Assembly: GCA_002839855.1 (NCBI GenBank)
Contig: PGYV01000002.1
Coordinates: forward strand, 1-62,595
Reading direction: 5' to 3'
Length of the DNA: 62,595 bases
From: Candidatus Goldiibacteriota bacterium HGW-Goldbacteria-1
GTDB lineage: Bacteria > Oederibacteriota > PGYV01
Within the stretch, counting starts at the first letter, position 1, and every line of letters begins with the position of its first letter. Shown here piece by piece: positions 35,979 to 45,860 of the stretch. Below the pieces are notes generated by a model. That model was given only the letters and a program-made list of their open reading frames with translations. It was not told the origin of the DNA and did no database searches. Made by a program: the position numbers and the translations under genes.

Positions 35979-36638
35979 TTGAGCCAGAAAATTATAGAAC
36001 AAAGATATGGGGATTGGATTCCGGGCGATTTAGAGCGTGTTAAGGCAATTGTAAAAATGACAGAACCGGGCGGAAAAATTCTGGACATTGGCTGTGGGAC
36101 GGGTTTTATAGGGGAACAGCTGATAAAAAAAGGTTGTAAAGTATATGGTGTTGATTATTCTTTAGAAGCGGTAAAAAAGGCAAAACAAAAAGGTATTATA
36201 GCTGTTGCAGGTGATATAACAAAAAAAGCCGTTTTCCAGGGGATTAAATTTGATGGGATAATACTTGGCGAGATTATAGAACATATAATAGATACGGATG
36301 CTTTTCTTCAGGATTTAAAGAAAAAACTTAAAAGCGGCGGATATGTAATTATTACAACGCCAAACCTTGCCACTTTGGGCAGGCGCCTGCTTCTTCTTTT
36401 TGGTAAAAATCCGCATATTGAATATTATTACAGGGCAGATTCAGCAGGCCACGTTAAATACTTTGTCCGTGACACGCTTTTTGACCTGTTGAAATACAAT
36501 GGTTTTAAAATAGAAAAATTTACGTCAGATATTGTGAATTTTAACGGCAGCGGGTCGGTTAAGTCATCAGTTCTTGCCGGGCTGTGGCCGGGCATAGGCA
36601 GGACTCTAATAGTTAAAGCTGTAAAGAATGCAGTTTAA
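35979..36638 (+). CDS. Class I SAM-dependent methyltransferase
   Basis: About 219 residues with the SAM-binding motif ILDIGCGTGFIGEQL, the acidic VYGVDYS strand and DGIILGEIIEHI, then a FVRDTLFDLLKYNGF C-terminal segment. This pattern is common to UbiG/Methyltransf_11 proteins found in polysaccharide clusters; an O-methyltransferase role on sugar or lipid carrier is plausible but unproven. The start is TTG 35979, because AGGCGG ends at 35972, 6 bp upstream; an in-frame TTG at 35973 directly abuts that site. Confidence 0.85.
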   Translation: MSQKIIEQRYGDWIPGDLERVKAIVKMTEPGGKILDIGCGTGFIGEQLIKKGCKVYGVDYSLEAVKKAKQKGIIAVAGDITKKAVFQGIKFDGIILGEIIEHIIDTDAFLQDLKKKLKSGGYVIITTPNLATLGRRLLLLFGKNPHIEYYYRADSAGHVKYFVRDTLFDLLKYNGFKIEKFTSDIVNFNGSGSVKSSVLAGLWPGIGRTLIVKAVKNAV

Positions 36639-36670
36639 GTTATAAAAAGACGGAAAATGGCGGGGGCTAA

Positions 36671-39595
36671 ATGAAAAAGTTCTTTGAAGGGTTTGAATTA
36701 AGCGGCGGCTGGCAGGCACGCGCAATATTCGCGCTTGCCGGATTTGTGATGCTTGCTATTGCATATCTGAATTTTACCGGGTTTAAAGGGTTATTTGTAC
36801 CGGTAATGATATTCTTGGGGCTTGTTTGTGTATTTGTATATTTTTTTCTTTACGCTAAAAATGAAGTGATAAATAGTTATATATATGAATTTAAACCGCA
36901 GCCTATATGGCGAGGCGTATTAAAGGTATTAAACGCATTTGCGCTTGCGGCTGCAGGGTTATATCTTGATATAAAAAAAGTTCCTCTTATTCCTTATATG
37001 CTTTTTTTCTTTTCTCTGCTTCAGGTTATGCTTGCGGCAAGAATGAAAGGAATGAGAATTATAACGTATTTTTCTGAGTTATTACCAATGAAAGATGATA
37101 AATATCTTATAAAAAAAATGGTGTTGAATTTTGTTCTTGCTGTTGTTGTCCTTATATTTTTATCAAAGGGAATGTTATTTTTTTCTTTTGTAACTCTTTT
37201 TGTTATGGCTGTAATTACAGGGGATTTTTTTAACAACCGTGAATTTGCGGGGCAGGACAGAGATAAAACTTTGGATTATATTCTTTTGGGAATTATATTA
37301 CTTGCTGCGTTATTTTTCAGGTTTTACCGCCTTGACCAGGTTCCCCCCGGTTTTACATACGACGTCAGAAGGGCTTATGATATCCTGCTTTCAATGAAAA
37401 GGGGAGAGCATTTTGGCGTCTTTCTTCCGCAGGGTGATATTAATGCGGCGTCTATGACAGTTTACCTGTTATATTATTATTTGAATGTATTTGGTTTTGA
37501 TATCTTTAACATTAGGGTTCTAAGTGTCATTTCATCAATGGCGGCCATACCGTTCTTTTATCTGCTTATAAAAGAGATATATAACCGTAAAACTGCTGTA
37601 TTTGCGGTTTTGTTTTATTCGCTGATGTTTAATTGCATCCTTTTTTCAAGGCTTGATAACTTATTATATTTCCCTGTGCTTATACTTGCCGCAGGCCTTT
37701 ATTTTCTGCTTGCCGGGATAAAAAGGGGAAATATATTTTTTTTAGTACTTGCAGGCGTAATGGCGGGCTTAAACATGTACACATATCATTCCGGCAAAAT
37801 GCAAATAATAATATTATTTATTGGCTTTTTTATTTACGGTGTTGATTTTAAACGAATAAAAGATTCCTGGAAAAATACTGCCAATCTGTTTGTTATATGT
37901 TTTGCCGCTCTTGTTGTTTTCCTTCCGCTGCTGTACTTTATTGTGACGCAGTACGGTACTTTTATGGCAAGTGCAAATAACTTTATGCCGAAAGTTGACA
38001 CGGGTATTTTTAAATACTTCTTTGGAAACATTACGGATATATTATTTGCCTTAACCGTAAAAGGGTCAAATTACGGATATCTAAACCTGCCTTTCAGGCC
38101 TGTTTTTACAGGAATTCAGCAGTTTTTATTTGTTCTTGGAAGTGCTTACCTTTTATTTGGGATGAAAAAGAAAGAAAATATGCTTCTTATTATATGGATG
38201 TTTGCAGCTGTATTACCGGAGATATTTTTTACGCACCATGCAAATCCTTATTACTTTAGAATGATACTGGCGTTCCCGGTGTTTGCTGTTATTGCTGCCC
38301 TGGGATGTAATGTAATTTATAGGTATGCATCTGTAATCTGGCAGGGTAAACAGAAAATAATTTATATCTTAATATTTTTTGTCGTATTTGTTTCTTCTGT
38401 CGGATCATCCTACATTGATTACTTTATTAAATATCCAAAACACTCAAAAGTAATGGATCAGTTTGACTATGTGGCAAGTGAAATAGAGAAGATTGTAATG
38501 GAAAACAAAGGCAATATAGTCTACTATTCGGGATATATTCAGAATATAAGGTCTTTGTTTTGTGTTTACTGTGGCGACATGGGTCATATTATAAAAAAAG
38601 ACGTTTCCTCTTTAACAATCTCGGACTTTTATACGGAAGATGATAAAGATGTTGTTATTATTGCGGAAAATATTTATGCTTACTACTTTGATTACCTTAA
38701 AGAATACTTTCCGGATATCGTTATTAATAAAGTTGAAAATAAGGAAGGTTTGGAGCTATGGGTCGATCCCATGAGGCCTGAATTTAAATACATTGTTGTT
38801 AAAATACCTAATGAGGACATAAAAAAACTTTACGGATTAAAGGCGGAATTTTATACTGAAGGCAGATTAATTACAGAAAAAATTGTGCATGGGTCATTTT
38901 TATTACCTGAAAAGGCTGACAGGGTTGTTATAAAAGGGCTGTTGGATATGCCTGATTATGACCGTCTAAAACTTTCTTTTAATCGCGGAGTCAGTGCGAT
39001 TATCAGAATAGACAATGCACCCTATGATGGCAGGAAAATTTACAAAGGGCTTCATTATTTCACGGCGGAAATAAATACCGGTAATTTAGGTGCCGTTGAT
39101 ATGTCTTGGGAAATTAAAGGTAATAAAACTGTTGTTTCTGTTAAAAACCTTATAAACACGGAGAAAATCTTTGGCATTCAGGCTTCTTATACGTTTAATT
39201 TTCTTGATAAGAAATTTGTAGAGTTGGAACCTATAGTGGAAAACAGGTATCTTGAGTACATGCCAAAATTTGAAACCGGAGGGGACAGTTATTTTAATGT
39301 CAGGTGGGACGGATACTTTTATGCCGCTGTGGAAGGGTTGTATACTTTCGGGATTAAAACGCCTGCCAATTACTGTAACTCTATTTCTGTCAATGAGCAT
39401 GAAATATATGCATACAGCGGGGAGAAAGAACAGACAGCTGTGTACCTTAAAAAAGGGTGGCACAAACTGAATATAATATCTTATTCGCAGGTGATAGCTT
39501 TCATGAATATGGTTTACAGGCTTCAGGTAAAGGGGCCGGAAGATAAGGCGGAGAGGACAGTCTATTATAATGAGCTCTCTCCGTTTTATCATTGA
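36671..39595 (+). CDS. GT-C membrane glycosyltransferase paralogue with PA14-like C-terminus
   Basis: A 974-residue paralogue. Hydrophobic helices span 15-590. The external loop is VPPGFTYDVRRAY, keeping the Asp (D231) but with Val where the Glu normally follows. The ectodomain contains KIYKGLHYFTAEI and a PA14-like module from about 833, with GIQASYTF, VRWDGYFYAAVEGLYTFGI and GWHKLNIISYS; the 'VDGxKI' sugar-site element is replaced by ISVNEHEIY. The start is ATG after GGCGGGGGC. It is the fourth member of the GT-C series, separated from the third by a GT2 and a methyltransferase. Confidence 0.78.
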   Translation: MKKFFEGFELSGGWQARAIFALAGFVMLAIAYLNFTGFKGLFVPVMIFLGLVCVFVYFFLYAKNEVINSYIYEFKPQPIWRGVLKVLNAFALAAAGLYLDIKKVPLIPYMLFFFSLLQVMLAARMKGMRIITYFSELLPMKDDKYLIKKMVLNFVLAVVVLIFLSKGMLFFSFVTLFVMAVITGDFFNNREFAGQDRDKTLDYILLGIILLAALFFRFYRLDQVPPGFTYDVRRAYDILLSMKRGEHFGVFLPQGDINAASMTVYLLYYYLNVFGFDIFNIRVLSVISSMAAIPFFYLLIKEIYNRKTAVFAVLFYSLMFNCILFSRLDNLLYFPVLILAAGLYFLLAGIKRGNIFFLVLAGVMAGLNMYTYHSGKMQIIILFIGFFIYGVDFKRIKDSWKNTANLFVICFAALVVFLPLLYFIVTQYGTFMASANNFMPKVDTGIFKYFFGNITDILFALTVKGSNYGYLNLPFRPVFTGIQQFLFVLGSAYLLFGMKKKENMLLIIWMFAAVLPEIFFTHHANPYYFRMILAFPVFAVIAALGCNVIYRYASVIWQGKQKIIYILIFFVVFVSSVGSSYIDYFIKYPKHSKVMDQFDYVASEIEKIVMENKGNIVYYSGYIQNIRSLFCVYCGDMGHIIKKDVSSLTISDFYTEDDKDVVIIAENIYAYYFDYLKEYFPDIVINKVENKEGLELWVDPMRPEFKYIVVKIPNEDIKKLYGLKAEFYTEGRLITEKIVHGSFLLPEKADRVVIKGLLDMPDYDRLKLSFNRGVSAIIRIDNAPYDGRKIYKGLHYFTAEINTGNLGAVDMSWEIKGNKTVVSVKNLINTEKIFGIQASYTFNFLDKKFVELEPIVENRYLEYMPKFETGGDSYFNVRWDGYFYAAVEGLYTFGIKTPANYCNSISVNEHEIYAYSGEKEQTAVYLKKGWHKLNIISYSQVIAFMNMVYRLQVKGPEDKAERTVYYNELSPFYH

Positions 39596-39674
39596 TTATT
39601 AAGTGTAATTCTGATATTTTATATCAATTGGCGGTTTGAACAAAAAAACAATAAAGATAAAATAAGGAGGATTT

Positions 39675-40658
39675 ATGGCTAAAAAGAAGACAGGGGTAAA
39701 GGCAAAAGCAAAAAAAAGTTTAAAGACAGCGGCTGTTCAGCCGGCTGCGGCGCCGCAGGTTGCGCCCAAAACCGCGCCAAAGAAGAATCTGGTAATAATA
39801 ATTGCCGCTGCAGTTATTCTGTTTCTGGCGGTAGAAATGACTTTTGTCGTTAAAAAACAGGCACAGTCAAACAAAAAACCGGTTCTTGTCACCACGTGGG
39901 ATGTTAAATATGGCGGGCAGATAGGCATGCCTGTTTCCGGCAAAAGCCTCTTTGTAATTGATAACAATTTCAACCAGATAAAAAGATACGGAAAAATGGA
40001 CGGCAAGGTAATTGAAGTGCTTCAGTTTGAAGTGTCGCCTGAATGGGCTGCCGAAGATTCCAAAGGTAATGTGTATGTAACGTTAAAAGGCGACCCTGTG
40101 GTATATCTTATGAAAAAAGGCAAACCTGTAGAGTTTATAAAAGAAGGGTTTAATGATCCTACTAATATTGTAATTGATAATCAGGATAACATTTATATCA
40201 GTGATGGTGGCGCAGGAAAGATATATAAATATGACATTGTCGGAACTAAGCTTATGGAATTTGGCGGCCGTGGAACAGGCAAGGGGCAGTTTATAAGGCT
40301 TGGTAAAGTATCTGTTGACAGCAAAGGCAATGTTTATGCCATAGCTATGGCCAACCCTATAATGGTAAAAGTTTTTTCACCGGAAGGAAAATTTGTAAAG
40401 GAATGGAAACTGCCTTTGACAGCGCTTACCGGGCTGGAATCACTTGCTATAACTGATGATGGTAATGTTTATATTAATGATATGCGCGAAGCTGCCATTA
40501 AGGTATTCACTAATAACGGAAAACCGCTTGGTAAGTTTGTAAATGACGCGGGAATGACATATAAAATAGGTGTTCCGGGTTCGTTTTCCGGCGGGCAGGA
40601 TAATTATCTGTATGTGGGCAGCTTTAACGTGGCTGTTTTTGAACCCATACTTTATTAA
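39675..40658 (+). CDS. Membrane-anchored NHL-repeat-like beta-propeller
   Basis: A 327-residue protein with a Lys/Ala/Pro-rich cytoplasmic tail (1-37), one transmembrane helix (about 38-58), then an extracytoplasmic domain with five or six NHL-type blades (GNVYVTLKGD, DNIYISDGGAGKIYKYD, GNVYAIAMANPIMVKVFSPEGKFV, GNVYINDMREAAIKVF). NHL propellers bind proteins, RNA or ligands; those next to GT-C genes are uncharacterised. AAGGAGG precedes the ATG. Placement between two GT-C genes suggests it belongs to the same envelope complex. Confidence 0.82.
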   Translation: MAKKKTGVKAKAKKSLKTAAVQPAAAPQVAPKTAPKKNLVIIIAAAVILFLAVEMTFVVKKQAQSNKKPVLVTTWDVKYGGQIGMPVSGKSLFVIDNNFNQIKRYGKMDGKVIEVLQFEVSPEWAAEDSKGNVYVTLKGDPVVYLMKKGKPVEFIKEGFNDPTNIVIDNQDNIYISDGGAGKIYKYDIVGTKLMEFGGRGTGKGQFIRLGKVSVDSKGNVYAIAMANPIMVKVFSPEGKFVKEWKLPLTALTGLESLAITDDGNVYINDMREAAIKVFTNNGKPLGKFVNDAGMTYKIGVPGSFSGGQDNYLYVGSFNVAVFEPILY

Positions 40659-40687
40659 TACTAAAAAAAATATCAGGGAGAAATTGC

Positions 40688-43600
40688 GTGTCTAAGAAAG
40701 CCGAAATGTACTTATTTATAGTAATAGCCGCGGTTCTGTTTGCTGTGGGACAGGTAATGTTTATAGTTAATTCGGCTTTTGTTACGGGCGGGATATTTAT
40801 GGGCCTTGCTATTCTTGTCGCGATACTCTATTTTTCCGGAGTGTATGAAAAATTAAAAGTATCTTCTGTAGGTTTGTTTGTTAAACTGCGTGAAAGCATA
40901 AAACAGCAGCAGTTAAATCCCGGTGTTTTACCGCGTGATAATGCTGTGAAGAAAAGTTCTGTAAATATTACCCCGCAGAAGAAAGAGATTATTGCTAAGG
41001 CGGGGAATCCTGTTCCAAAGGATAATCAGCAGAAACAGGTTTTTAAAATAGCTTTTTCCAGAAACTGGCTGCTGGCCGCTGCGGGATTGTGTTTTGCGGG
41101 GGCTCAGGTTTTTCTTATGATGCAGAAGTATGTTCCCGCTGCCGCGCTTCTTGGGGCAGCCCTTGTTATATTATTATATTTTGTAATAAATAAAAACAGT
41201 GTGATAGGGCTTGATCTTGAATTTGAGAATACAACAAAAATACTGTTTGCCCTGTCAGGGTTTATTCTGCTTGTTGCCGGCTGGGTATTGCTTATAAACA
41301 GGGGCAATATGATTCAGAACATCGGCGTTGGCGTCACTACGGTCGGCATATTCCTTTTGTTCTGGGGGCTGCCTGAAAACAAAATGGCGTATGAAGACAG
41401 GGAAGGCGGGCAGGAAATTCTTTTTACCGGCAACAGGTTTCTTGACAATATCTGGGTAAAACTGGCGCTGCTTGGAATAATGGTTCTGGCGCTTATTGTG
41501 GGAAACAAAATTGCTTTTCATACATCGCTTGGCCTTTATTCAATGGTCTTTTACGCAGCTGCTATAGCTTCTTTCTTTTTTGCGATGCCTTTAATACCGT
41601 ATAAAGAAGTAATAAATGACAATAAGTTTATGAATTACCTTAAAGTTGTTGCTGTAATTGCGGCAGTATTTTTAGCTTACCTGGGGCAAAAACAATTTCT
41701 TGCGGAAAAAGTAAACGACGCTGTTATTTATTATATTATTGCTGCCGCTGTTTTAATAACATTTTTTCCGGTATCACTTAAAACAGGCGATAAACAGCCT
41801 TTTTCACTGAAAACGGAATATATTTTTGTTATTGGCGTTACATTGCTTGCGTTGTTTTTAAGGGTTTATGAACTTGATAAAAGGCCGTTTGGGCTGGAAA
41901 ATGATGAATCCGGCGGCATGATATCTGTGGTGAAAAATTTCTGGGTGGGTCAGCACCCTATATACGCGTACATCTGGGAATTATGTTATAACGTTTTTGG
42001 GCTTACCAGAGTGGGGTTAAGGATGTATGGCGTTCTGCTTGGTACATTATCAATACCTATAATGTATTTTGCGGTAAGAAGTATATTTAATGTTAGGACC
42101 GCGATGTTTGCCTCGGTTTTGTTCGCGTTTCTGCGCTGGAATCTGCATTATGGCAGGTCCGGCCACGGGACTGTGATGGCAATAGTGGCAATTACTCTTG
42201 CTGTTTTCTTTATATTTAAAGCGATTCAGAAAAGGGATAAATTTACTTATTTTATGGCGGGGGCAATGAGCGGCCTTTGCTGGTATGGTATCTTAACAGG
42301 GTGGTTTGTTGTACTTGCGCCTTTGTTATATTTTGTCTTTGAAAGTTTCAGCAAAAAGAATTATTTTAAAAGGAATATGGTGGGCCTGCTTGTTTTTATG
42401 CTTGGTTTCTGGCTGTTTGCATCACAGCACATAAAAAACTATTTTATTTCCACCAACACTTATTTCAGCCGTATAAGCGAAGTTTCCGTATTCAGCCAGG
42501 ACCCCAATGCGCCGGTTAAAAATCCCGCTATCGGTATTATTGAAAATACCCAGCGTGTGCTTTTAATGTTTAACCACCACGGCGACAGCAGGCAGCGTAA
42601 CAGCGGCGGAAATCCTTATGAACCCGCAGTGGATTTTGTAACGGCAATGCTTTTTGGGCTGGGTTTCTTTTATTGTATTTATTACAGTAAATTTAACGCT
42701 TTCTTTATACTGGTCATGCTGTTTTTCTCGCAGGCGGCAGGGTCTATCTTTGCCATAGAAGCCCCCAGCGCAATGAGGGCGGTAGGGACAATGATACCTA
42801 TGATATTTTTTGCGTCTGTTGTGTTTGATAAAGTGTGGTACGCTTTTTCAAATGTATTCAAAGGAAAATTCAGGGACGTAATAGTATTTCCGCTTCTGCT
42901 TGCGTGCTTTCTTGTACCTATTATAATTGCCAACTATAATCAGTATTTTAAACGCTGGGTGGGCGGTATGGACGAACTTTCAACCGCAACCGGCACCTAT
43001 GCGCAGAAGCTTGGAAAAGATTACAGGGTTTTTCTATACACAGGCCTTTATTATCCGGGGCACCCGCCGTTCAGGATTCAAAGATGGGATTACAAAGTGG
43101 ATGCTTCTATAGAACCTGCTGACAATGATTCTGTCCTTGCCAAGGTTGACAGCGAAAATTACGCGATATTTTTTCATTACGATGTATGGCAGACCGAAGA
43201 TATCTGGAAACAGATGTACCCGAATGCCGCTTTTGACACTTTCAGCCACCCCGGTTTTGGAAAGATGTTTGATGTATTAATGATACAGAATGCTGATATC
43301 GCGGCAATGCGCGGCCTTAGCGGCCGGGTGGCAGGTAATAGTGTTAATAACGCGCTGCCTGTTTTCAACGCTGAAGATAACGGCAAAGTTCCATATAACA
43401 TAACGCTTGAAGGTAAGGTGCTTATACCTTATTATGCAGACTGTTATTTTGGCAATACAGGAACGGCAAAAGTGTCTTATACCATTGACGGAATATCGGT
43501 TAATGACAGTAATCAGAAAATAAGGCTTGCGAAAGGTTTTCACAATATCAGAATAACCGGTTCAAGAAAGTCTGTAAGTGACACGTTATACCCTGTAATG

Positions 43601-44107
43601 TCGCTTTTTAGGGTAGTTGGAAATTCAAGGGGCGGCAGGGAAATATATACGCTGAATGAAAGGTACCTTTACTCTATAAAGGATAACGGATTAAGAGCTG
43701 TTTTTTACGCCGGCGAAAAGTGGGAAGGCGCTGTAAATAATGAAGTTATTACGCCTGCGGCGCTTTTTGCCAGGGCTAATGACGCTGTAAAATTAAGCGG
43801 GTATTTAAATGTGCCGGACGGGGCTGAATATAAATTTATCCCTTCAAATAATGGTTTTCTGGCAATAGTGGTAGATGGCAGGCAGTATTGGGACAATATG
43901 GCGGGTAGTATAATAAAAGAAGCCATTTATAAACCCGGGATGAAAAAAGTATCAACGTTCAGGCTTGAAAGCGGAAAGCACAAAATAGAGGTTTATACGC
44001 TTGGTGCGTCATTCTTATCTCTGCGGTTGTCAGTCAATGGCGGGGAAGAACGCGGTTTTAATTTTGGTGAACTTGAACCGGACTATTCAAGGATTAGCTA
44101 TAATTAA
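40688..44107 (+). CDS. Largest GT-C membrane glycosyltransferase, PA14-like C-terminus
   Basis: An 1139-residue paralogue and the longest of the five. Extra N-terminal helices (about 1-350) precede the GT-C core, whose external loop is RPFGLENDESGGM (D406-E407). The catalytic core resembles GT39/ArnT most strongly (WNLHYGRSGHG, WYGILTGWFV). The ectodomain has two beta modules. The last, from about 1000, is PA14-like: GLRAVFYAG, KLSGYLNVPDGAEYKFI, AIVVDGRQYWD and GKHKIEVYTLG. The start is GTG with CAGGGAG upstream. A GTAG hairpin follows the stop. Confidence 0.82.
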   Translation: MSKKAEMYLFIVIAAVLFAVGQVMFIVNSAFVTGGIFMGLAILVAILYFSGVYEKLKVSSVGLFVKLRESIKQQQLNPGVLPRDNAVKKSSVNITPQKKEIIAKAGNPVPKDNQQKQVFKIAFSRNWLLAAAGLCFAGAQVFLMMQKYVPAAALLGAALVILLYFVINKNSVIGLDLEFENTTKILFALSGFILLVAGWVLLINRGNMIQNIGVGVTTVGIFLLFWGLPENKMAYEDREGGQEILFTGNRFLDNIWVKLALLGIMVLALIVGNKIAFHTSLGLYSMVFYAAAIASFFFAMPLIPYKEVINDNKFMNYLKVVAVIAAVFLAYLGQKQFLAEKVNDAVIYYIIAAAVLITFFPVSLKTGDKQPFSLKTEYIFVIGVTLLALFLRVYELDKRPFGLENDESGGMISVVKNFWVGQHPIYAYIWELCYNVFGLTRVGLRMYGVLLGTLSIPIMYFAVRSIFNVRTAMFASVLFAFLRWNLHYGRSGHGTVMAIVAITLAVFFIFKAIQKRDKFTYFMAGAMSGLCWYGILTGWFVVLAPLLYFVFESFSKKNYFKRNMVGLLVFMLGFWLFASQHIKNYFISTNTYFSRISEVSVFSQDPNAPVKNPAIGIIENTQRVLLMFNHHGDSRQRNSGGNPYEPAVDFVTAMLFGLGFFYCIYYSKFNAFFILVMLFFSQAAGSIFAIEAPSAMRAVGTMIPMIFFASVVFDKVWYAFSNVFKGKFRDVIVFPLLLACFLVPIIIANYNQYFKRWVGGMDELSTATGTYAQKLGKDYRVFLYTGLYYPGHPPFRIQRWDYKVDASIEPADNDSVLAKVDSENYAIFFHYDVWQTEDIWKQMYPNAAFDTFSHPGFGKMFDVLMIQNADIAAMRGLSGRVAGNSVNNALPVFNAEDNGKVPYNITLEGKVLIPYYADCYFGNTGTAKVSYTIDGISVNDSNQKIRLAKGFHNIRITGSRKSVSDTLYPVMSLFRVVGNSRGGREIYTLNERYLYSIKDNGLRAVFYAGEKWEGAVNNEVITPAALFARANDAVKLSGYLNVPDGAEYKFIPSNNGFLAIVVDGRQYWDNMAGSIIKEAIYKPGMKKVSTFRLESGKHKIEVYTLGASFLSLRLSVNGGEERGFNFGELEPDYSRISYN

Positions 44108-44122
44108 TAAGTATTTGTTTGC

Positions 44123-44150
44123 GTAGGGATAGCGCTCCTGCGCTGTCCGC
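44123..44150 (+). repeat. GTAG-led hairpin (REP-like), copy 1
   Basis: GTAG at 44123-44126 is followed by a 9-bp stem GGATAGCGC / GCGCTGTCC (one G-T pair) with loop TCCT. It is near-identical to the copy at 57807. It lies just after the last GT-C gene and could also act as a terminator, although no T-run follows. Confidence 0.75.
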
Positions 44151-44217
44151 GGTTTTAGGCTTGCGTAGTTGCAGTAAGTTTTTTGATTTTAGATATAAAT
44201 TTGTATGTTTTAGTTTC

Positions 44218-44247
44218 TTGACACAAGACTGCGTTCCGATATATAAT
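44218..44247 (+). promoter_or_regulatory. Strong sigma-70-type promoter for the second cargo operon
   Basis: TTGACA (44218-44223), an 18-bp spacer, then TATAAT (44242-44247), about 35 bp before the next ATG. Both boxes are perfect consensus. Confidence 0.82.
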
Positions 44248-44281
44248 AAATTATACAATAATAATAAAGGAGCGGCATAAT

Positions 44282-45841
44282 ATGGGAAAAAAATCATTGT
44301 ACGTTCTGTCAATTATCGCGATAATCTTTTTAGTTTTTTTCGTTGATTTTAAAAGCAAAAATTTAGGTGTTAATTTTGTAGATGCATATACTGCGGGATT
44401 TGCTGACTACGGCCCCGGTCTTGTTAATGGATTTGAAGGCGGCTCTATAGCTGGTAATCCACCTTATCCACCGTTTGGACCAAGAAATGATATCATTGAA
44501 TGGAAAGGAACAGCTCCCGTAGGTGTTCCAACTCCTGTGTATTTTCTAATAAGCGGGACTTATCCCGGAGATGGTGGATTTCCTGATTGCGCTCCCGGTG
44601 TTGGGATAATGCGAATAGAATGGAAGGGGAATAGTACGGGAAGCAGGCAGTATATTGAGCTTCCTGCAGAAAAATTTGAAAATGTAGGGTGCACAAGCCC
44701 TGTTTACCAGACCTACGAGGCAAAAGACTGGTCCTGTTATGATTACGTTGATTTAATGTTTTATTTAAACGGCCTTCCAAACGGTGGTATTGGAACGGAA
44801 GGTGCTTTTCAGACAGTGTCTTTATTTGACGGGCAAATAACAGTAACATCAAACGCAGTATCAACTCCGGTCAAACATCCAACTATAGATGGTGTTATTG
44901 TCGAACACATATCCGTTTCATTAAAATATCTGGCAAATCATTACGATGTTTCCGCAGGAAGGTATTTTGATATTTCTAATATTAGAAGTTATTCGATAAA
45001 TGCACCTATTGCGGATTATTCCATTATGGACTCTGAATCCATAGTGATGTATTATGATAATGTTTCGCTAAGTGCAAAAGATATCACTAACCCGCCTCCT
45101 GTCACAACGGGTATTAGTACAACGAACCTGCCGGGTTCTATTGGTGTTAACCTTTCATGGACTATTTCGCCTGCGGGCGTGGGAAAAAGCCCCGTATCCG
45201 CGTATCACATTTACAGGGCAACAGCTGCTGCCGGCCCGTATATATCAGCCGGATATCAGTCAGCCACAACTAACGCTTATGTGGACACGTCTGTTCCTTA
45301 TGGTAATGCCACGTTCTGTTATAAAATTCTTACATGCGATAACGGTCCTGTGTTAAATCCTGCTGATGAAAAATATAATACAATAAATGCAACATATAAT
45401 GAAGCTTTGCTGACGGACGCAAATTCTCAGTGTATTTTTGTTCCTGAATTCCCGACACCGACAGCCACTCGAACACCTATGGTTTCACCGACAGTTACAC
45501 CCACGTTTGACCCCAATATGACTCCAACGGCTGTGGTTGGGGAGGATATTAAAGAAGCGCACGTTTATCCCAATCCTTTCAACCCCAACGCAGGAACAGG
45601 TAAATTTAAAGTTGATAACGTTCCTGTTGATACCAAAATACAGATTTTTTCCATGGATGGCTCGCTTGTAATGGAGGGTGTTACTTCAGGGACAGCCGGG
45701 TTTACATGGGACGGAAGAAATAAAAACGGTACATTAGTTGTATCAGGGCTTTATTACCTTGTGCTAAAAGATAAAAAAGGCAAGACAGACGTAAAGCGCA
45801 TAATTGTATGTTATAAATGCGACCCGATAGATAATGAATAA
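44282..45841 (+). CDS. Secreted protein with FN3-like domain and FlgD-like C-terminal sorting domain
   Basis: A 519-residue exported protein. The N-terminal hydrophobic segment (about 5-22) may be a signal peptide or anchor. The first ~260 residues are Gly/Pro/aromatic-rich and unassigned. A fibronectin type III-like domain (about 268-360; WTISPAGVGKSPVSAYHIYRA) follows, then a Thr/Pro linker (TPTATRTP...TPTFDPNMTP). The C-terminal FlgD-Ig/T9SS-type domain is HVYPNPFNPNAGTG...IFSMDGSLV...WDGRNKNG...VSGLYYLVLKDKKG. It is cargo of the same general design as the 8318 protein. The PorV-like gene follows after 19 bp, again as a pair. Confidence 0.78.
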   Translation: MGKKSLYVLSIIAIIFLVFFVDFKSKNLGVNFVDAYTAGFADYGPGLVNGFEGGSIAGNPPYPPFGPRNDIIEWKGTAPVGVPTPVYFLISGTYPGDGGFPDCAPGVGIMRIEWKGNSTGSRQYIELPAEKFENVGCTSPVYQTYEAKDWSCYDYVDLMFYLNGLPNGGIGTEGAFQTVSLFDGQITVTSNAVSTPVKHPTIDGVIVEHISVSLKYLANHYDVSAGRYFDISNIRSYSINAPIADYSIMDSESIVMYYDNVSLSAKDITNPPPVTTGISTTNLPGSIGVNLSWTISPAGVGKSPVSAYHIYRATAAAGPYISAGYQSATTNAYVDTSVPYGNATFCYKILTCDNGPVLNPADEKYNTINATYNEALLTDANSQCIFVPEFPTPTATRTPMVSPTVTPTFDPNMTPTAVVGEDIKEAHVYPNPFNPNAGTGKFKVDNVPVDTKIQIFSMDGSLVMEGVTSGTAGFTWDGRNKNGTLVVSGLYYLVLKDKKGKTDVKRIIVCYKCDPIDNE

Positions 45842-45860
45842 AATGAGCGGGGAGACTACT

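Noticed and set aside
44108-44281. tRNA or small RNA gene in the gap
   Set aside because: The structure there is the GTAG hairpin; I see no cloverleaf or TTCRA-type T-loop, and none elsewhere in the window.
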